From: Bacteroidota bacterium
GTDB lineage: Bacteria > Bacteroidota > Bacteroidia > Chitinophagales > Chitinophagaceae
DNA: 55,920 nucleotides
Assembly (NCBI GenBank): GCA_005798905.1
Contig: SYIK01000015.1
Span: 1-55,920 of the forward strand
Reading direction: 5' to 3'
Shown: piece by piece, positions 35,638-43,976 of the stretch
Layout: each line of letters opens with the position of its first letter
How positions within the stretch are numbered: position 1 is the stretch's first letter
Made by a program: the position numbers and the translations under genes
Notes under the pieces: model-generated
Told to the model about the DNA's origin: nothing
The model's database searches: none
The model's input: the letters and a program-made list of their open reading frames with translations, nothing else

Positions 35638-35645
35638 CAAAGGTA
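35638..35645 (-). promoter_or_regulatory. -7 element of the exonuclease-led gene run
   Basis: TACCTTTG on the minus strand, 23 bases before the exonuclease ATG. Confidence 0.6.
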
Positions 35646-35735
35646 AACGGAAATTAATGAATAAAAATAGCTTCGTCCTTAATTCTAATTAACTTCGCTA
35701 AGAATCATTTACTCTTTTTTTGTAAAAAATTTTGC

Positions 35736-35861
35736 ATGAAAAACAAATATCTATTGTTTATTGCTTTTTTAATGACGATAATTATTGTGAGCTCCTGTGC
35801 AACTACAAGTAAGTTTGGCTGCCCAGATCCTTCTGCACATTCTAAAAAATTTAGGGTATAA
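35736..35861 (+). CDS. Tiny predicted lipoprotein
   Basis: 41 residues. A hydrophobic signal (4-20) ends in a clean lipobox VSSC with the lipidated Cys at 21. It leaves a mature peptide of only 21 residues (CATTSKFGCPDPSAHSKKFR, then V). A second Cys lies at 29. I recognise no family. Small lipoproteins with a GCP motif are common in Bacteroidota and easily missed by gene callers. It ends 25 bases before the 3' end of the tmRNA gene on the opposite strand. Confidence 0.65.
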   Translation: MKNKYLLFIAFLMTIIIVSSCATTSKFGCPDPSAHSKKFRV

Positions 35862-35886
35862 AATTATTCTGACAAGTTTTAAAAAG

Positions 35887-36256
35887 TGGAGGCGACCGGA
35901 ATCGAACCGGTGTCCAAACATATTCTTCAAAAGCTTTCTACATGTTTATTCCTTTTTATTTTGTCGAAAACCAACTGGAAAAAGACAACCGATTAGTTCC
36001 GTAGCTGAATAAGTCTTAAGCAACAGGCACAGCCTATTGTTGCAGCAGCTTCTTTTTGTTTTGAGTCGGCGGCGGAGAATGGTAAAAAGCGAACCTTCTC
36101 GGCGGCCCTAATGACTACCTAATCACTGATTAAGCAGCCATGGCATACTGAGTATTGCCATTTGTGTTTTGCGTATTCAGATTTACCTGCTAATTACGCA
36201 ACGCAGGACATGCTTCCACTTTCAAAGATCTACGCTGTCAAAACCAACGCGCCCCC
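35887..36256 (-). ncRNA. ssrA: Transfer-messenger RNA (tmRNA)
   Basis: 370 bases, CCA not encoded. The 5' end GGGGGCGCGTTGGTTTTGAC pairs with the 3' tRNA-like end GTCGCCTCCA (acceptor 7 bp), and the T arm is CCGGTTCGATTCCGG. The tag frame reads NTQNTNGNTQYAMAA, then TAA (36177 to 36130), close in its end (YAMAA) to other Bacteroidota tags. The exact resume codon is not certain. tmRNA frees stalled ribosomes and tags the peptide for ClpXP-type proteases. It lies 41 bases beyond the rseP stop codon on the same strand. The first tag residues are rich in Asn, Thr and Gln. Confidence 0.96.
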
Positions 36257-36297
36257 AAAAATATTATCGCAAAGCAAAATTATGAATTATGCCTCTT

Positions 36298-37644
36298 TTA
36301 TTTAAACAAGCGCCAAATATCCAATCCCAATGCATAAGCCATCAAACCAAGTAGCAAAACCATACCTACGGTTTGTACATATTCCATAAACTTATCGCTT
36401 GGTTTTTTGCCCGAAATCATTTCTACTAAAATAAATAAAGCATGGCCGCCATCCAATGCAGGTATTGGCAACACATTCATAAAAGCAAGTATGATAGAAA
36501 ACACGGCTGTCAACGTCCAAAATCCTTGCCAATCCCAAACACCGGGAAAAATTCCGCCGATGCTTATCACACTCCCCAACGAATCTTGAACTTTTACTTC
36601 GTTGGATACAAAAAGTTGTTTTATGTTTTTTACATATTTGGAAAGTGTTTGCCAGCAACGATCAAAACCTGCCGGAATTGATTGTAAAAATGTGTAAGAA
36701 ATATGTTTTGTTCCCAACACATCTCCCATTGATTGATAAGCAATTTTGCTATCTCCTTTTTTATTGAAATAAACTTCGGCATTAATTGTATCCGTTTCAT
36801 TTCTTAAAAATTGAAGTGCAACTGTTGTGTCCTTCGGCTCCGAAGAATTCTTCAATAAATCTGTATTATAAATTACAGGTTGATTATTGTAAGCAATCAA
36901 TCGGTCTCCTTTTTGCACCTCTCCTTTTATAACTGCTTTTGCAAGAATTGAATCCACAATCATCGGAATGCGCACATAGGTAAATCCGGCTAAACGATTT
37001 TCGTTCAACTGTTTTATAAATCCTTCTGGAATTTGTAGTTCAATCTTTTCATTTGCTCTTTCAATCGTGATTGATTTTGCTTCGTTCATGATAATTTCCG
37101 GACCAACTGTGCCAACTTTTTCAACTGGGTTTCCTGCAACAGCTACAATTTTATCTCCATCTTGCACGCCAATTTTTTTGCCTAAACTATCGGCATAAAC
37201 TCCATATTTTAAATTACTCACGGGCACATATTTATCGCCCCAAACCCAAGTAATAAAAATAAAAATTACGATTGCTAAAATTACATTTACAGTAACTCCA
37301 CCCAACATAATTATCAAACGCTGCCAAGCTGGTTTGCTTCGAAATTCATCGGGTTGTGCAGGAAGTTTCATTTTTTCTTTGTCCATGCTTTCATCAATCA
37401 TTCCGGCAATTTTTACATAGCCGCCAAGTGGAATCCAACCAAGGCCGTATTCGGTTTCGCCTTTTTGTTTTTTGAAAATTGAAAACCATGGATTAAAAAA
37501 TAAATAAAATTTTTCAACTCTGCATTTGAACCATTTTGCAGGCAAAAAATGTCCCAATTCGTGCAAGACAATTAAGATGGAAAAAGATAAAATAAATTGT
37601 CCAGCTTTTATTGCCACTACACTCCAATCAATTGCTAATAACAT
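36298..37644 (-). CDS. rseP: RseP-type site-2 intramembrane zinc metalloprotease
   Basis: 448 residues. Helix 1 holds the zinc motif HELGH (28-32). The third ligand is in the LDG motif PALDGGHALF near residue 400. Two PDZ-like regions occupy the periplasmic loop (about 125-330). Four membrane helices are predicted, at about 12-32, 113-135, 375-395 and 425-445. It cleaves transmembrane segments of anti-sigma factors or signal peptides during regulated intramembrane proteolysis. The gene order dxr-rseP, 75 bases apart on the same strand, is widely conserved. Confidence 0.95.
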   Translation of the reverse strand: MLLAIDWSVVAIKAGQFILSFSILIVLHELGHFLPAKWFKCRVEKFYLFFNPWFSIFKKQKGETEYGLGWIPLGGYVKIAGMIDESMDKEKMKLPAQPDEFRSKPAWQRLIIMLGGVTVNVILAIVIFIFITWVWGDKYVPVSNLKYGVYADSLGKKIGVQDGDKIVAVAGNPVEKVGTVGPEIIMNEAKSITIERANEKIELQIPEGFIKQLNENRLAGFTYVRIPMIVDSILAKAVIKGEVQKGDRLIAYNNQPVIYNTDLLKNSSEPKDTTVALQFLRNETDTINAEVYFNKKGDSKIAYQSMGDVLGTKHISYTFLQSIPAGFDRCWQTLSKYVKNIKQLFVSNEVKVQDSLGSVISIGGIFPGVWDWQGFWTLTAVFSIILAFMNVLPIPALDGGHALFILVEMISGKKPSDKFMEYVQTVGMVLLLGLMAYALGLDIWRLFK

Positions 37645-37662
37645 TTTGTTCGTTTTAAAATT

Positions 37663-37697
37663 AAAAATCGAAATGCTAAAAATGCACCTCGATTTTT
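37663..37697 (-). other. Hairpin in the dxr-rseP spacer
   Basis: Nine-base arms AAAAATCGA / TCGATTTTT separated by 17 bases, in the 75-base gap between dxr and rseP. It could attenuate rseP, but the region is so AT-rich that chance is a fair explanation. Confidence 0.3.
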
Positions 37698-37719
37698 TTC
37701 GAAAAATTCGTTTGTAAAA

Positions 37720-38889
37720 TTACAACTTAATACTGTTCGCCACAAAATTTCTCGCTTCGCCATCACTTTCAAACAATTCATTTAAAGTAGGCGTTTCTAT
37801 AAATGGAATTTTATCCATTGCTTTTTCAATCATGTTTGTCATTTCTAAAAAACCGATTCTGTTTCGTAAAAATGCAAAAACAGCAATTTCATTTGCAGCA
37901 TTCAACACGCAAGGAAGATTTCCTCCTTTTTCCAAAGCTGTTGTGGCAAGTGCCAAATTTCTAAATGTGCGAATATCCGGTTCATCAAAAGAAAGCGTAT
38001 TCATTCTTTTAAAATCAAAGCGCGGAAAATTATTTGCGATCCGTTGCGGAAAAGCCAATGAATATTGAATCGGCAATTTCATATCAGGTAATCCCATTTG
38101 TGCTTTTATACTTCCATCTTTAAATTGAACCATGCTGTGAATAATACTTTGTGGATGAATTACCACTTGAATTTGATTTGCTTTTAATGCAAATAAATGC
38201 TTGGCTTCAATCATCTCCAATCCTTTATTCATCAGTGTTGCGGAATCAATTGTAATTTTTGAACCCATGCTCCAATTGGGATGTTGCAGTGCATGTTCCT
38301 TTTTTACATTCTCCAAAAAATTTGGTTTCTTTCCCAAAAATGGGCCACCCGATGCAGTGAGAATAATTTTTTCAACAGAAGATCTTTGTTCACCAACTAA
38401 ACATTGAAAAATAGCCGAGTGTTCCGAATCGACAGGAATAATTGGGATCCGTTTTTCCAATGCTTTTTGCATAATAATATCACCGGCAACTACCAATGTT
38501 TCTTTATTTGCCAATGCAATTACTTTTCCATTTTCGATGGCTTGAATGGTAGGTTTCAATCCGGCAAACCCAACGATTGCGGCAAGCATAACATCGTAAC
38601 AATTCATTGCGGCAACTTCTTCCAAGGCTTTTTCTCCTGCAAAAACTTTTATATCGGTTGTGCTTAATGCCTCTTTTACTTTGGCATATTTATTCTCATT
38701 TCCAATGACAACAATATTGGGATTAAATCGAATAGCTTGTTGAATCAGCAACTCGTCGTTGTTTTGTGCAGTAAGAATTTCTGGCGAAAATTTATCTGGA
38801 TGATCTGCAATCACATCGAGTGCTTGGGTTCCAATGGAACCGGTAGAACCAAAAACAGCAATTCTTTTTTGTAGTAATTGAGCACTCAT
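37720..38889 (-). CDS. dxr: 1-deoxy-D-xylulose 5-phosphate reductoisomerase
   Basis: 389 residues, normal length. It performs the first committed step of the MEP isoprenoid pathway, making 2-C-methyl-D-erythritol 4-phosphate with NADPH. The NADPH fold begins IAVFGSTGSIG (10-20). Further signatures are LANKETLVVAG, the metal/substrate site PVDSEHSAIFQCL, ILTASGGPFLG, and HPNWSMGSKITIDSATLMNKGLE in the catalytic loop. IspE of the same pathway is encoded 11 kb away. It is upstream of rseP. Confidence 0.97.
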   Translation of the reverse strand: MSAQLLQKRIAVFGSTGSIGTQALDVIADHPDKFSPEILTAQNNDELLIQQAIRFNPNIVVIGNENKYAKVKEALSTTDIKVFAGEKALEEVAAMNCYDVMLAAIVGFAGLKPTIQAIENGKVIALANKETLVVAGDIIMQKALEKRIPIIPVDSEHSAIFQCLVGEQRSSVEKIILTASGGPFLGKKPNFLENVKKEHALQHPNWSMGSKITIDSATLMNKGLEMIEAKHLFALKANQIQVVIHPQSIIHSMVQFKDGSIKAQMGLPDMKLPIQYSLAFPQRIANNFPRFDFKRMNTLSFDEPDIRTFRNLALATTALEKGGNLPCVLNAANEIAVFAFLRNRIGFLEMTNMIEKAMDKIPFIETPTLNELFESDGEARNFVANSIKL

Positions 38890-38909
38890 TTTTTATATAA
38901 ACTATTTTT

Positions 38910-40406
38910 TTATTGTTCAACCCAATTCATCAACTCGTTGGCAAGTTTTCTATCGTTGCTCAATCTGGGCACTTTGTTTTGCCCGCCCAATTTACCGATT
39001 GACTTCATGTAATCAATAAACCCATTCTTTTTAACCACATTCAATTTTAATGGTTTTAAAATATTTCCTTTAATGAGATCGTCGTAATAAATATTTTTTT
39101 GCCTTAATTTTTGGTCAACTTTCATACGAAAACTGTCGAGGTCGTTTGGTTGATTTTCAAATTCCACAAACCATTCGTGATAACTTTTTCCTTCGCCTTG
39201 TTCAATCATTGGGCCAACGGTGAATTCCGTAATATGTACATTTTCTTCTTCCGCAGTTTTCATTAAACTATATTCCACTTCTTCTCCAATTACATGTTCG
39301 CCAAAAGCCGAAATAAAATGTTTGATACGACCGGAAACTTTTATGCGATAGGGATTTAGGGAAACAAATTTTACTGTATCGCCCAAATTGTATCCCCACA
39401 AGCCGGCGTTATTATTAATAATGAGTGCATAGTTTTCTCCAATTTTTACATCGTGCAGCGATAAGCGAGTTGGGTTTTCGTTAAAAATTTCATTCGCTGG
39501 CACAAATTCAAAAAAGATGCCGCTGTTGGTATTCAATAAAAGACCTTCCTCTTTCTGCGAATCTTGAAAAGCAAAAAATCCTTCGGAGGCAGGAAATATT
39601 TCTACCGTGTCAATTTTTTTCCCAATCGTTTCAAACATCCTGGATTTATAGGGTTCAAAATTTACACCTCCGTGAACCAACAAGGATAAATTTGGAAAAA
39701 GATCTTTTGGCTTTTTATTGGTTACAGCAATCAACCGATCGAAATACATTTGCATCCACGGTGGAATTCCGCTTATCAACGACATATCCTGATTTCCCGT
39801 TTCGGCAACAATTTTATCCAATTTCGTTTCCCAATCTTCGATACAATTTGTAGAATAACTCGGAAGTTGATTGGTTCTCAAATATCTTGGAATATGATGG
39901 TTGGCTATTCCACTAAGCCGCCCTGTTGGAATGCCGCCAACTCTTTCCAATTCTGGCGAACCGGAAAGAAATATCATTTTACGGTTTGCTAATTGGGCAT
40001 TTTCACTTTCGGATATATAACACAAAAGTGCATTGCGCGCAGTTACAATATGATTGGGAATAGAATCTTTCGTAATCGGAATATATTTTACACCACTTGT
40101 TGTGCCTGAGGTTTTGGCAAAATAAATCGGCCTCCCTTTCCAAAGTACATTCTGTTTTCCTTCCTTTATTTTATCAATATAAGGTTTAATTTTTTCATAA
40201 TCGCTGAGTGGAACGGCTTGCTTAAAATCAGCATAATTTTTCAGTTCTTTAAATTGATGTTCCTTACCAAACTCCGTTTTAACGGCTTGTTTGATGAGGT
40301 TTTTAAACACCGCGTCTTGATCGTGGAGAGCAGTTGTTGCAGTTTTTTGAATCCCTTTATGAACAAAAGCGGCAAAGGGCTTGGCAAGAAACGACTTAAA
40401 TTTCAT
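38910..40406 (-). CDS. GH3 auxin-responsive-promoter-like acyl-adenylase family protein
   Basis: 498 residues, covering the whole GH3 fold. The ATP-binding P-loop-like segment is FAKTSGTTSGVKYIPIT near 110. Other GH3 blocks are GGVNFEPYKSRM, FPASEGFFAFQD and LWGYNLGDTVKFVSLNPYRIKVSGRIKHFISAFGEHV. Plant GH3 enzymes adenylate carboxylic acids and join them to amino acids. Bacterial members are common in Bacteroidota but their substrates are unknown. It is monocistronic with its own promoter and divergent from rplU; dxr lies 20 bases downstream and may be read through. Confidence 0.92.
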   Translation of the reverse strand: MKFKSFLAKPFAAFVHKGIQKTATTALHDQDAVFKNLIKQAVKTEFGKEHQFKELKNYADFKQAVPLSDYEKIKPYIDKIKEGKQNVLWKGRPIYFAKTSGTTSGVKYIPITKDSIPNHIVTARNALLCYISESENAQLANRKMIFLSGSPELERVGGIPTGRLSGIANHHIPRYLRTNQLPSYSTNCIEDWETKLDKIVAETGNQDMSLISGIPPWMQMYFDRLIAVTNKKPKDLFPNLSLLVHGGVNFEPYKSRMFETIGKKIDTVEIFPASEGFFAFQDSQKEEGLLLNTNSGIFFEFVPANEIFNENPTRLSLHDVKIGENYALIINNNAGLWGYNLGDTVKFVSLNPYRIKVSGRIKHFISAFGEHVIGEEVEYSLMKTAEEENVHITEFTVGPMIEQGEGKSYHEWFVEFENQPNDLDSFRMKVDQKLRQKNIYYDDLIKGNILKPLKLNVVKKNGFIDYMKSIGKLGGQNKVPRLSNDRKLANELMNWVEQ

Positions 40407-40431
40407 ATTTGAATGTTTCTAAAAAGGCGCA

Positions 40432-40464
40432 CAAATATAAAGTATGGGTTATATTAAGTTCAAA
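40432..40464 (-). promoter_or_regulatory. Promoter of the GH3 gene
   Basis: Minus strand TTTG (40461-40464), 21-bp spacer, TATATTTG (40432-40439), 25 bases before the GH3 ATG. It is divergent from the rplU promoter. Confidence 0.65.
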
Positions 40465-40493
40465 AAAATGTTACTTAAATAGCTGAATTTCCT

Positions 40494-40524
40494 TTTGCAG
40501 AAATGTTTTTTACCCTTACCTTTG
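40494..40524 (+). promoter_or_regulatory. Promoter of rplU-rpmA
   Basis: TTTG (40494-40497), 19-bp spacer, TACCTTTG (40517-40524): full consensus. Confidence 0.8.
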
Positions 40525-40544
40525 CCGTCCTAATTTTATAGAAA

Positions 40545-40844
40545 ATGATAGCAGTAGTAAAAATAGCCGGACAACAATACAAAGTTGAGAAGGATCAAAG
40601 TTTATTTGTTCCCCATTTGGAAGGAAATGTTGGCGACAAAGTTGCATTTGAAGTTTTACTTGCAGATGCTGATGGAACTGTTTCAATTGGTGAAGCTGTA
40701 AAAGCAAAAGTAAGTGCTGTAATTACCGATCACCAAAAAGGCGATAAAGTAATTGCGTACAAACAAAAAAGAAGAAAAGGTTTTCGCAAAAAATTGGGAC
40801 ATCGTACTTTGTACACACAAATTTTAATTAAAGACATTAAATAA
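40545..40844 (+). CDS. rplU: 50S ribosomal protein L21
   Basis: 99 residues, usual size. It begins MIAVVKIAGQQYKVEKDQSLFVPHL and carries the L21 C-terminal signature KGFRKKLGHRTLYTQILI. It binds 23S rRNA domain II and L20. It is first in a two-gene operon with rpmA, the classical order. Confidence 0.98.
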   Translation: MIAVVKIAGQQYKVEKDQSLFVPHLEGNVGDKVAFEVLLADADGTVSIGEAVKAKVSAVITDHQKGDKVIAYKQKRRKGFRKKLGHRTLYTQILIKDIK

Positions 40845-40863
40845 TTTTTAAAAATTTATTCTC

Positions 40864-41130
40864 ATGGCACATAAGAAAGGTGAAGGAAGTGTAAAGAATG
40901 GTCGCGACTCACAAAGCAAACGCTTGGGTGTAAAAATATATGGTGGTCAATCTGCTATTTCTGGAAACATTATTATTCGTCAACGCGGAACAGTTTATCA
41001 TCCCGGAAAAAATGTTGGTGTAGGAAAAGATTTTACTTTGTTTGCATTAACAGATGGTGTTGTAGAATTTAAAAAAGGAAAAAGTAATAGAACTTTTGTT
41101 TCTGTTTCACCCATCGAAATATCTGCATAA
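40864..41130 (+). CDS. rpmA: 50S ribosomal protein L27
   Basis: 88 residues. The N terminus [24 protein letters not shown] reaches the peptidyl-transferase centre in the ribosome; there is no N-terminal pre-sequence of the kind that is processed in Firmicutes. The middle [19 protein letters not shown] is the family signature. It starts 19 bases after rplU. Confidence 0.98.
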   Translation: MAHKKGEGSVKNGRDSQSKRLGVKIYGGQSAISGNIIIRQRGTVYHPGKNVGVGKDFTLFALTDGVVEFKKGKSNRTFVSVSPIEISA

Positions 41131-41173
41131 AAATTTCAGTTGCATTTTTTGTTTTTGAATTTTAGAAAAAATA

Positions 41174-41204
41174 TTTGATAGTTTAAATATTCTTTCTAAC
41201 TTTA
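41174..41204 (+). promoter_or_regulatory. Promoter of the histone-H1-like gene
   Basis: TTTG (41174-41177), 19-bp spacer, TAACTTTA (41197-41204; last base departs from TAnnTTTG). The leader is about 35 bases. Confidence 0.6.
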
Positions 41205-41242
41205 CTATCGTTAATTTATTTCTAACCCTTAAATTAAAAAAA

Positions 41243-41341
41243 ATGGCAACAAAGAAAAAAGCTGCAAAAAAAGCGGCTCCAAAAAAAGCAGCTGCAAAAA
41301 AAGCTGCTCCTAAGAAAGCTGCTGCAAAAAAGAAGAAGTAA
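41243..41341 (+). CDS. Histone-H1-like Lys/Ala-rich peptide
   Basis: 32 residues, composed almost only of Lys, Ala and Pro (MATKKKAAKKAAPKK at the start). It contains a perfect tandem decapeptide AAPKKAAAKK at 11-20 and 21-30, encoded by diverged 30-bp repeats. This composition matches the C-terminal tail of histone-H1-like proteins, which bind and compact DNA without sequence preference. It is unusually short even for Bacteroidota members. It has its own promoter and a strong terminator, so it is an independent and probably well-expressed gene. Confidence 0.8.
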   Translation: MATKKKAAKKAAPKKAAAKKAAPKKAAAKKKK

Positions 41342-41365
41342 GCTTTTAGTATTTTAACTTATAGA

Positions 41366-41394
41366 AAGTCTTCCCAAAAGGAGGACTTTTTTTT
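41366..41394 (+). terminator. Rho-independent terminator of the H1-like gene
   Basis: A 9-bp stem (AAGTCTTCC / GGAGGACTT with one G-U pair), loop CAAAA, then eight U. It is a strong terminator 24 bases after the stop codon. Confidence 0.9.
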
Positions 41395-41429
41395 ATTCAT
41401 TCTTTCCTTTCATCAACTAACTTGCAGTT

Positions 41430-43118
41430 ATGGATAATTTTTCAATAGCAGAAAATTTTTCGCTTCTTGCCAAACTAATGGACATTCACGGCGAAAACAC
41501 TTTCAAGAGCAAAACCTACGCCATAGCAGCTTTCAACATCGAAAAACTTCCAACTCAACTTAAAGAAACAAGTAAAGATCAACTCTACACAATTAGAGGT
41601 ATTAATACAAGTGTTGTAAAAAAAGTAACAGAAATTTTAGAAACAGGCTCACTTACCGAACTAAATGAATTGATTGCAAAAACACCTCACGGAATAATTG
41701 AAATGTTGAACATAAAAGGATTGGGTCCTAAGAAAATAAATATCATTTGGAAAAAATTAGAAATAGAATCTCTTGGAGAATTATTGTATGCTTGTCTCGA
41801 AAATCGTTTGATGAAGCTAACCGGCTTTGGAGAAAAAACGCAGAAAAATATTCAAGAAGCCATTTCATTTTATCAATTTAATAAAGATTTTTTCTTGTAT
41901 GCAGAAGTGGAAACTGTTTTTGAACAAATCAATTTTTATTTAAAAAAATTATTTGGAGATGAAAAAGTACAAGTAACAGGTGCATTCAAAAAACAAGAAC
42001 CGGTTATCGAAGAATTAGAATTTGTTGTATTAGCAACGAACGAAGAAGTGAAACCGAAATTTCAAACAGCACAACCTCCCGAATTAATTGAAGAAACAAA
42101 AGTCAGTTTGTTATATAAATTAAAAACAGGATTGAAACTTCGTTTATTTACAGGCAACACAACTATTGGAAGACGACTATTTTTTACAAGCAGTTCAACA
42201 CAATTTGTTGAATCGATTAAAAAAGAATTTCCCCATGTTGATTTATCAAAATGTATGTATAAAACCGAAGAAGCCATTTTTGAAAAAGCTGGAATCCCAT
42301 TTATCCCTTCATATTTACGCGATTCATCCCTTCATTTTGATAAAATAAAAACAAATTCCACAAAAGAAATTATTACACAATCAGATATTAAAGGAATTAT
42401 TCACAGCCATAGCAATTGGAGCGATGGTGCAAATACCATTGAGGAAATGGCGGATGCACTTATAAAAAAAGGATTTAAATACTTAGTTATTTCCGATCAT
42501 TCCAAAGCTGCATTTTATGCCAACGGATTATTGGAAGATCGTATAGTTGACCAACATAAACAAATAGATGCGTTGAATTCAAAACTTTCGCCTTTCAAAA
42601 TTTTTAAAAGCATTGAATGCGATATTCTCAACGACGGCTCACTGGATTATTCCAATGAAATACTTTCTTCTTTTGATTTGATTATCGCATCTATTCACAG
42701 CAATCTGAAAATGACAGAAGAAAAAGCAATGCATCGTTTATTAAATGCTATTACCAATCCACATGTTTCCATTTTAGGTCATTTAACTGGTCGTTTACTT
42801 TTAAGTAGAAATGGATATCCAATTGATCATAAAATAATTATTGATGCTTGTGCAAAACATAATGTTGTTATTGAATTAAATGCAAATCCTCGACGGCTTG
42901 ATATTGATTGGAAACACATTGAATATGCATTGGATAAAGGAGTGTTAATTTCTATAAACCCCGATGCACACAGTATTGAGGGGTGTAACGATATTAAATA
43001 CGGCGTATTAGTTGCGCAAAAAACCGGATTAACAAAAGAGCAAAATTTGAGCAGCTTTAATTTGGCGCAATTTGAAAATTTTCTTTCAAATCAAAGAAAG
43101 AAAATAATTAGTTTATAG
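41430..43118 (+). CDS. polX: PolX-like protein: degenerate polymerase X domain with intact PHP domain
   Basis: 562 residues, normal bacterial PolX length. HhH motifs lie near 54-66 (IRGINTSVVKK), 95-103 (IKGLGPKK) and 130-140 (LTGFGEKT). The nucleotidyltransferase site, normally GSxRR with a DxD, reads GAFKK (184-188) and EELE (194-197). The third Asp position reads LKLR (near 236). The polymerase centre therefore looks lost. The C-terminal PHP phosphoesterase (about 320-562) keeps its metal ligands: HSHSNWSDG, ISDHS, ECDIL, ASIHS and NPDAHS. It is likely a 3'-5' exonuclease or phosphoesterase in DNA repair rather than a polymerase. Confidence 0.9.
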   Translation: MDNFSIAENFSLLAKLMDIHGENTFKSKTYAIAAFNIEKLPTQLKETSKDQLYTIRGINTSVVKKVTEILETGSLTELNELIAKTPHGIIEMLNIKGLGPKKINIIWKKLEIESLGELLYACLENRLMKLTGFGEKTQKNIQEAISFYQFNKDFFLYAEVETVFEQINFYLKKLFGDEKVQVTGAFKKQEPVIEELEFVVLATNEEVKPKFQTAQPPELIEETKVSLLYKLKTGLKLRLFTGNTTIGRRLFFTSSSTQFVESIKKEFPHVDLSKCMYKTEEAIFEKAGIPFIPSYLRDSSLHFDKIKTNSTKEIITQSDIKGIIHSHSNWSDGANTIEEMADALIKKGFKYLVISDHSKAAFYANGLLEDRIVDQHKQIDALNSKLSPFKIFKSIECDILNDGSLDYSNEILSSFDLIIASIHSNLKMTEEKAMHRLLNAITNPHVSILGHLTGRLLLSRNGYPIDHKIIIDACAKHNVVIELNANPRRLDIDWKHIEYALDKGVLISINPDAHSIEGCNDIKYGVLVAQKTGLTKEQNLSSFNLAQFENFLSNQRKKIISL

Positions 43119-43120
43119 CT

Positions 43121-43894
43121 CTACTTATTTTTTAGTTTTACACGGTTCCAAACTGCATCCATTTCTACCAAACTCATTTCTAACAAATCTTTCCCTTCCG
43201 ATTTTACTTCTTCTTCCATTTGAATAAATCGATTAATAAATTTTTTATTCGTCAACTCCAGAGCATTTTCAGCATCAAGTTTTAAAAATCTTGAATAATT
43301 GATTAGTGAAAAAAACACATCGCCTAACTCCTCTTCCGATTTTTTACGATCTCCTTCGGCAAGCGCTTCTTTTAATTCTGCAATTTCTTCTTCTACTTTT
43401 TCCCAAACCTGTTCTTTATTTTCCCACTCAAAACCAACTTGCTTTGCTTTTTCTTGCAGTCGCATTGCTTTAACTGTTGCCGGCAGCGACTTTGGTACGC
43501 CACTAAGAATAGATTTTTTCCCTTCTTGCAATTTTATTTTTTCCCAATTCTTTTTAACATCTTCTTCATTATTCACTTTTACATCTCCATAAATGTGTGG
43601 ATGTCGCTTTATCAGTTTATCACAAATTCCATTGATTACTTCTTCCAAAGAAAACAGTTTTTTCTCCTGCCCAATTTTAGAATAGAAAATAATGTGTAAT
43701 AACAAATCGCCCAACTCTTCTTTTATCCCACCCCAATTTTCTTCGGTAATTGCATCTGCTAATTCGTAAACTTCTTCAATCGTCATGTGCCGTAATGTTT
43801 GAATTGTTTGCTTTTTATCCCATGGACATTTTTCACGCAATTCATCCATGACATTTACTACCCTTAAAAATGTTTCGGCTAAAGATTTATTCAT
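43121..43894 (-). CDS. mazG: Nucleoside triphosphate pyrophosphohydrolase
   Basis: 257 residues, two tandem MazG domains as in the E. coli protein. The first has RVVNVMDELREKCPWDKKQTIQTL and the metal-binding EEVYELADAI with EELGDLLLHI. The second has the EEEIAELKEAL and EEELGDVFFSLINYSR helices. It hydrolyses NTPs and dNTPs to monophosphates, clearing aberrant nucleotides and ppGpp-related pools. ATG 43894 is preferred over the upstream TTG (43930). It is convergent with polX (2-base gap). Confidence 0.95.
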   Translation of the reverse strand: MNKSLAETFLRVVNVMDELREKCPWDKKQTIQTLRHMTIEEVYELADAITEENWGGIKEELGDLLLHIIFYSKIGQEKKLFSLEEVINGICDKLIKRHPHIYGDVKVNNEEDVKKNWEKIKLQEGKKSILSGVPKSLPATVKAMRLQEKAKQVGFEWENKEQVWEKVEEEIAELKEALAEGDRKKSEEELGDVFFSLINYSRFLKLDAENALELTNKKFINRFIQMEEEVKSEGKDLLEMSLVEMDAVWNRVKLKNK

Positions 43895-43976
43895 AATGAC
43901 TATTTTAAACTGAGTTAGAAATTTCAACAATTTACTGTTTTGTTCTTATTTGATACTTTTGAATTCAAATAACTAA

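Noticed and set aside
35797-36012. Plus-strand reading frame of 71 codons across the end of the lipoprotein gene and the tmRNA.
   Set aside because: It is antisense to tmRNA and its sequence simply reflects conserved tRNA-like bases.
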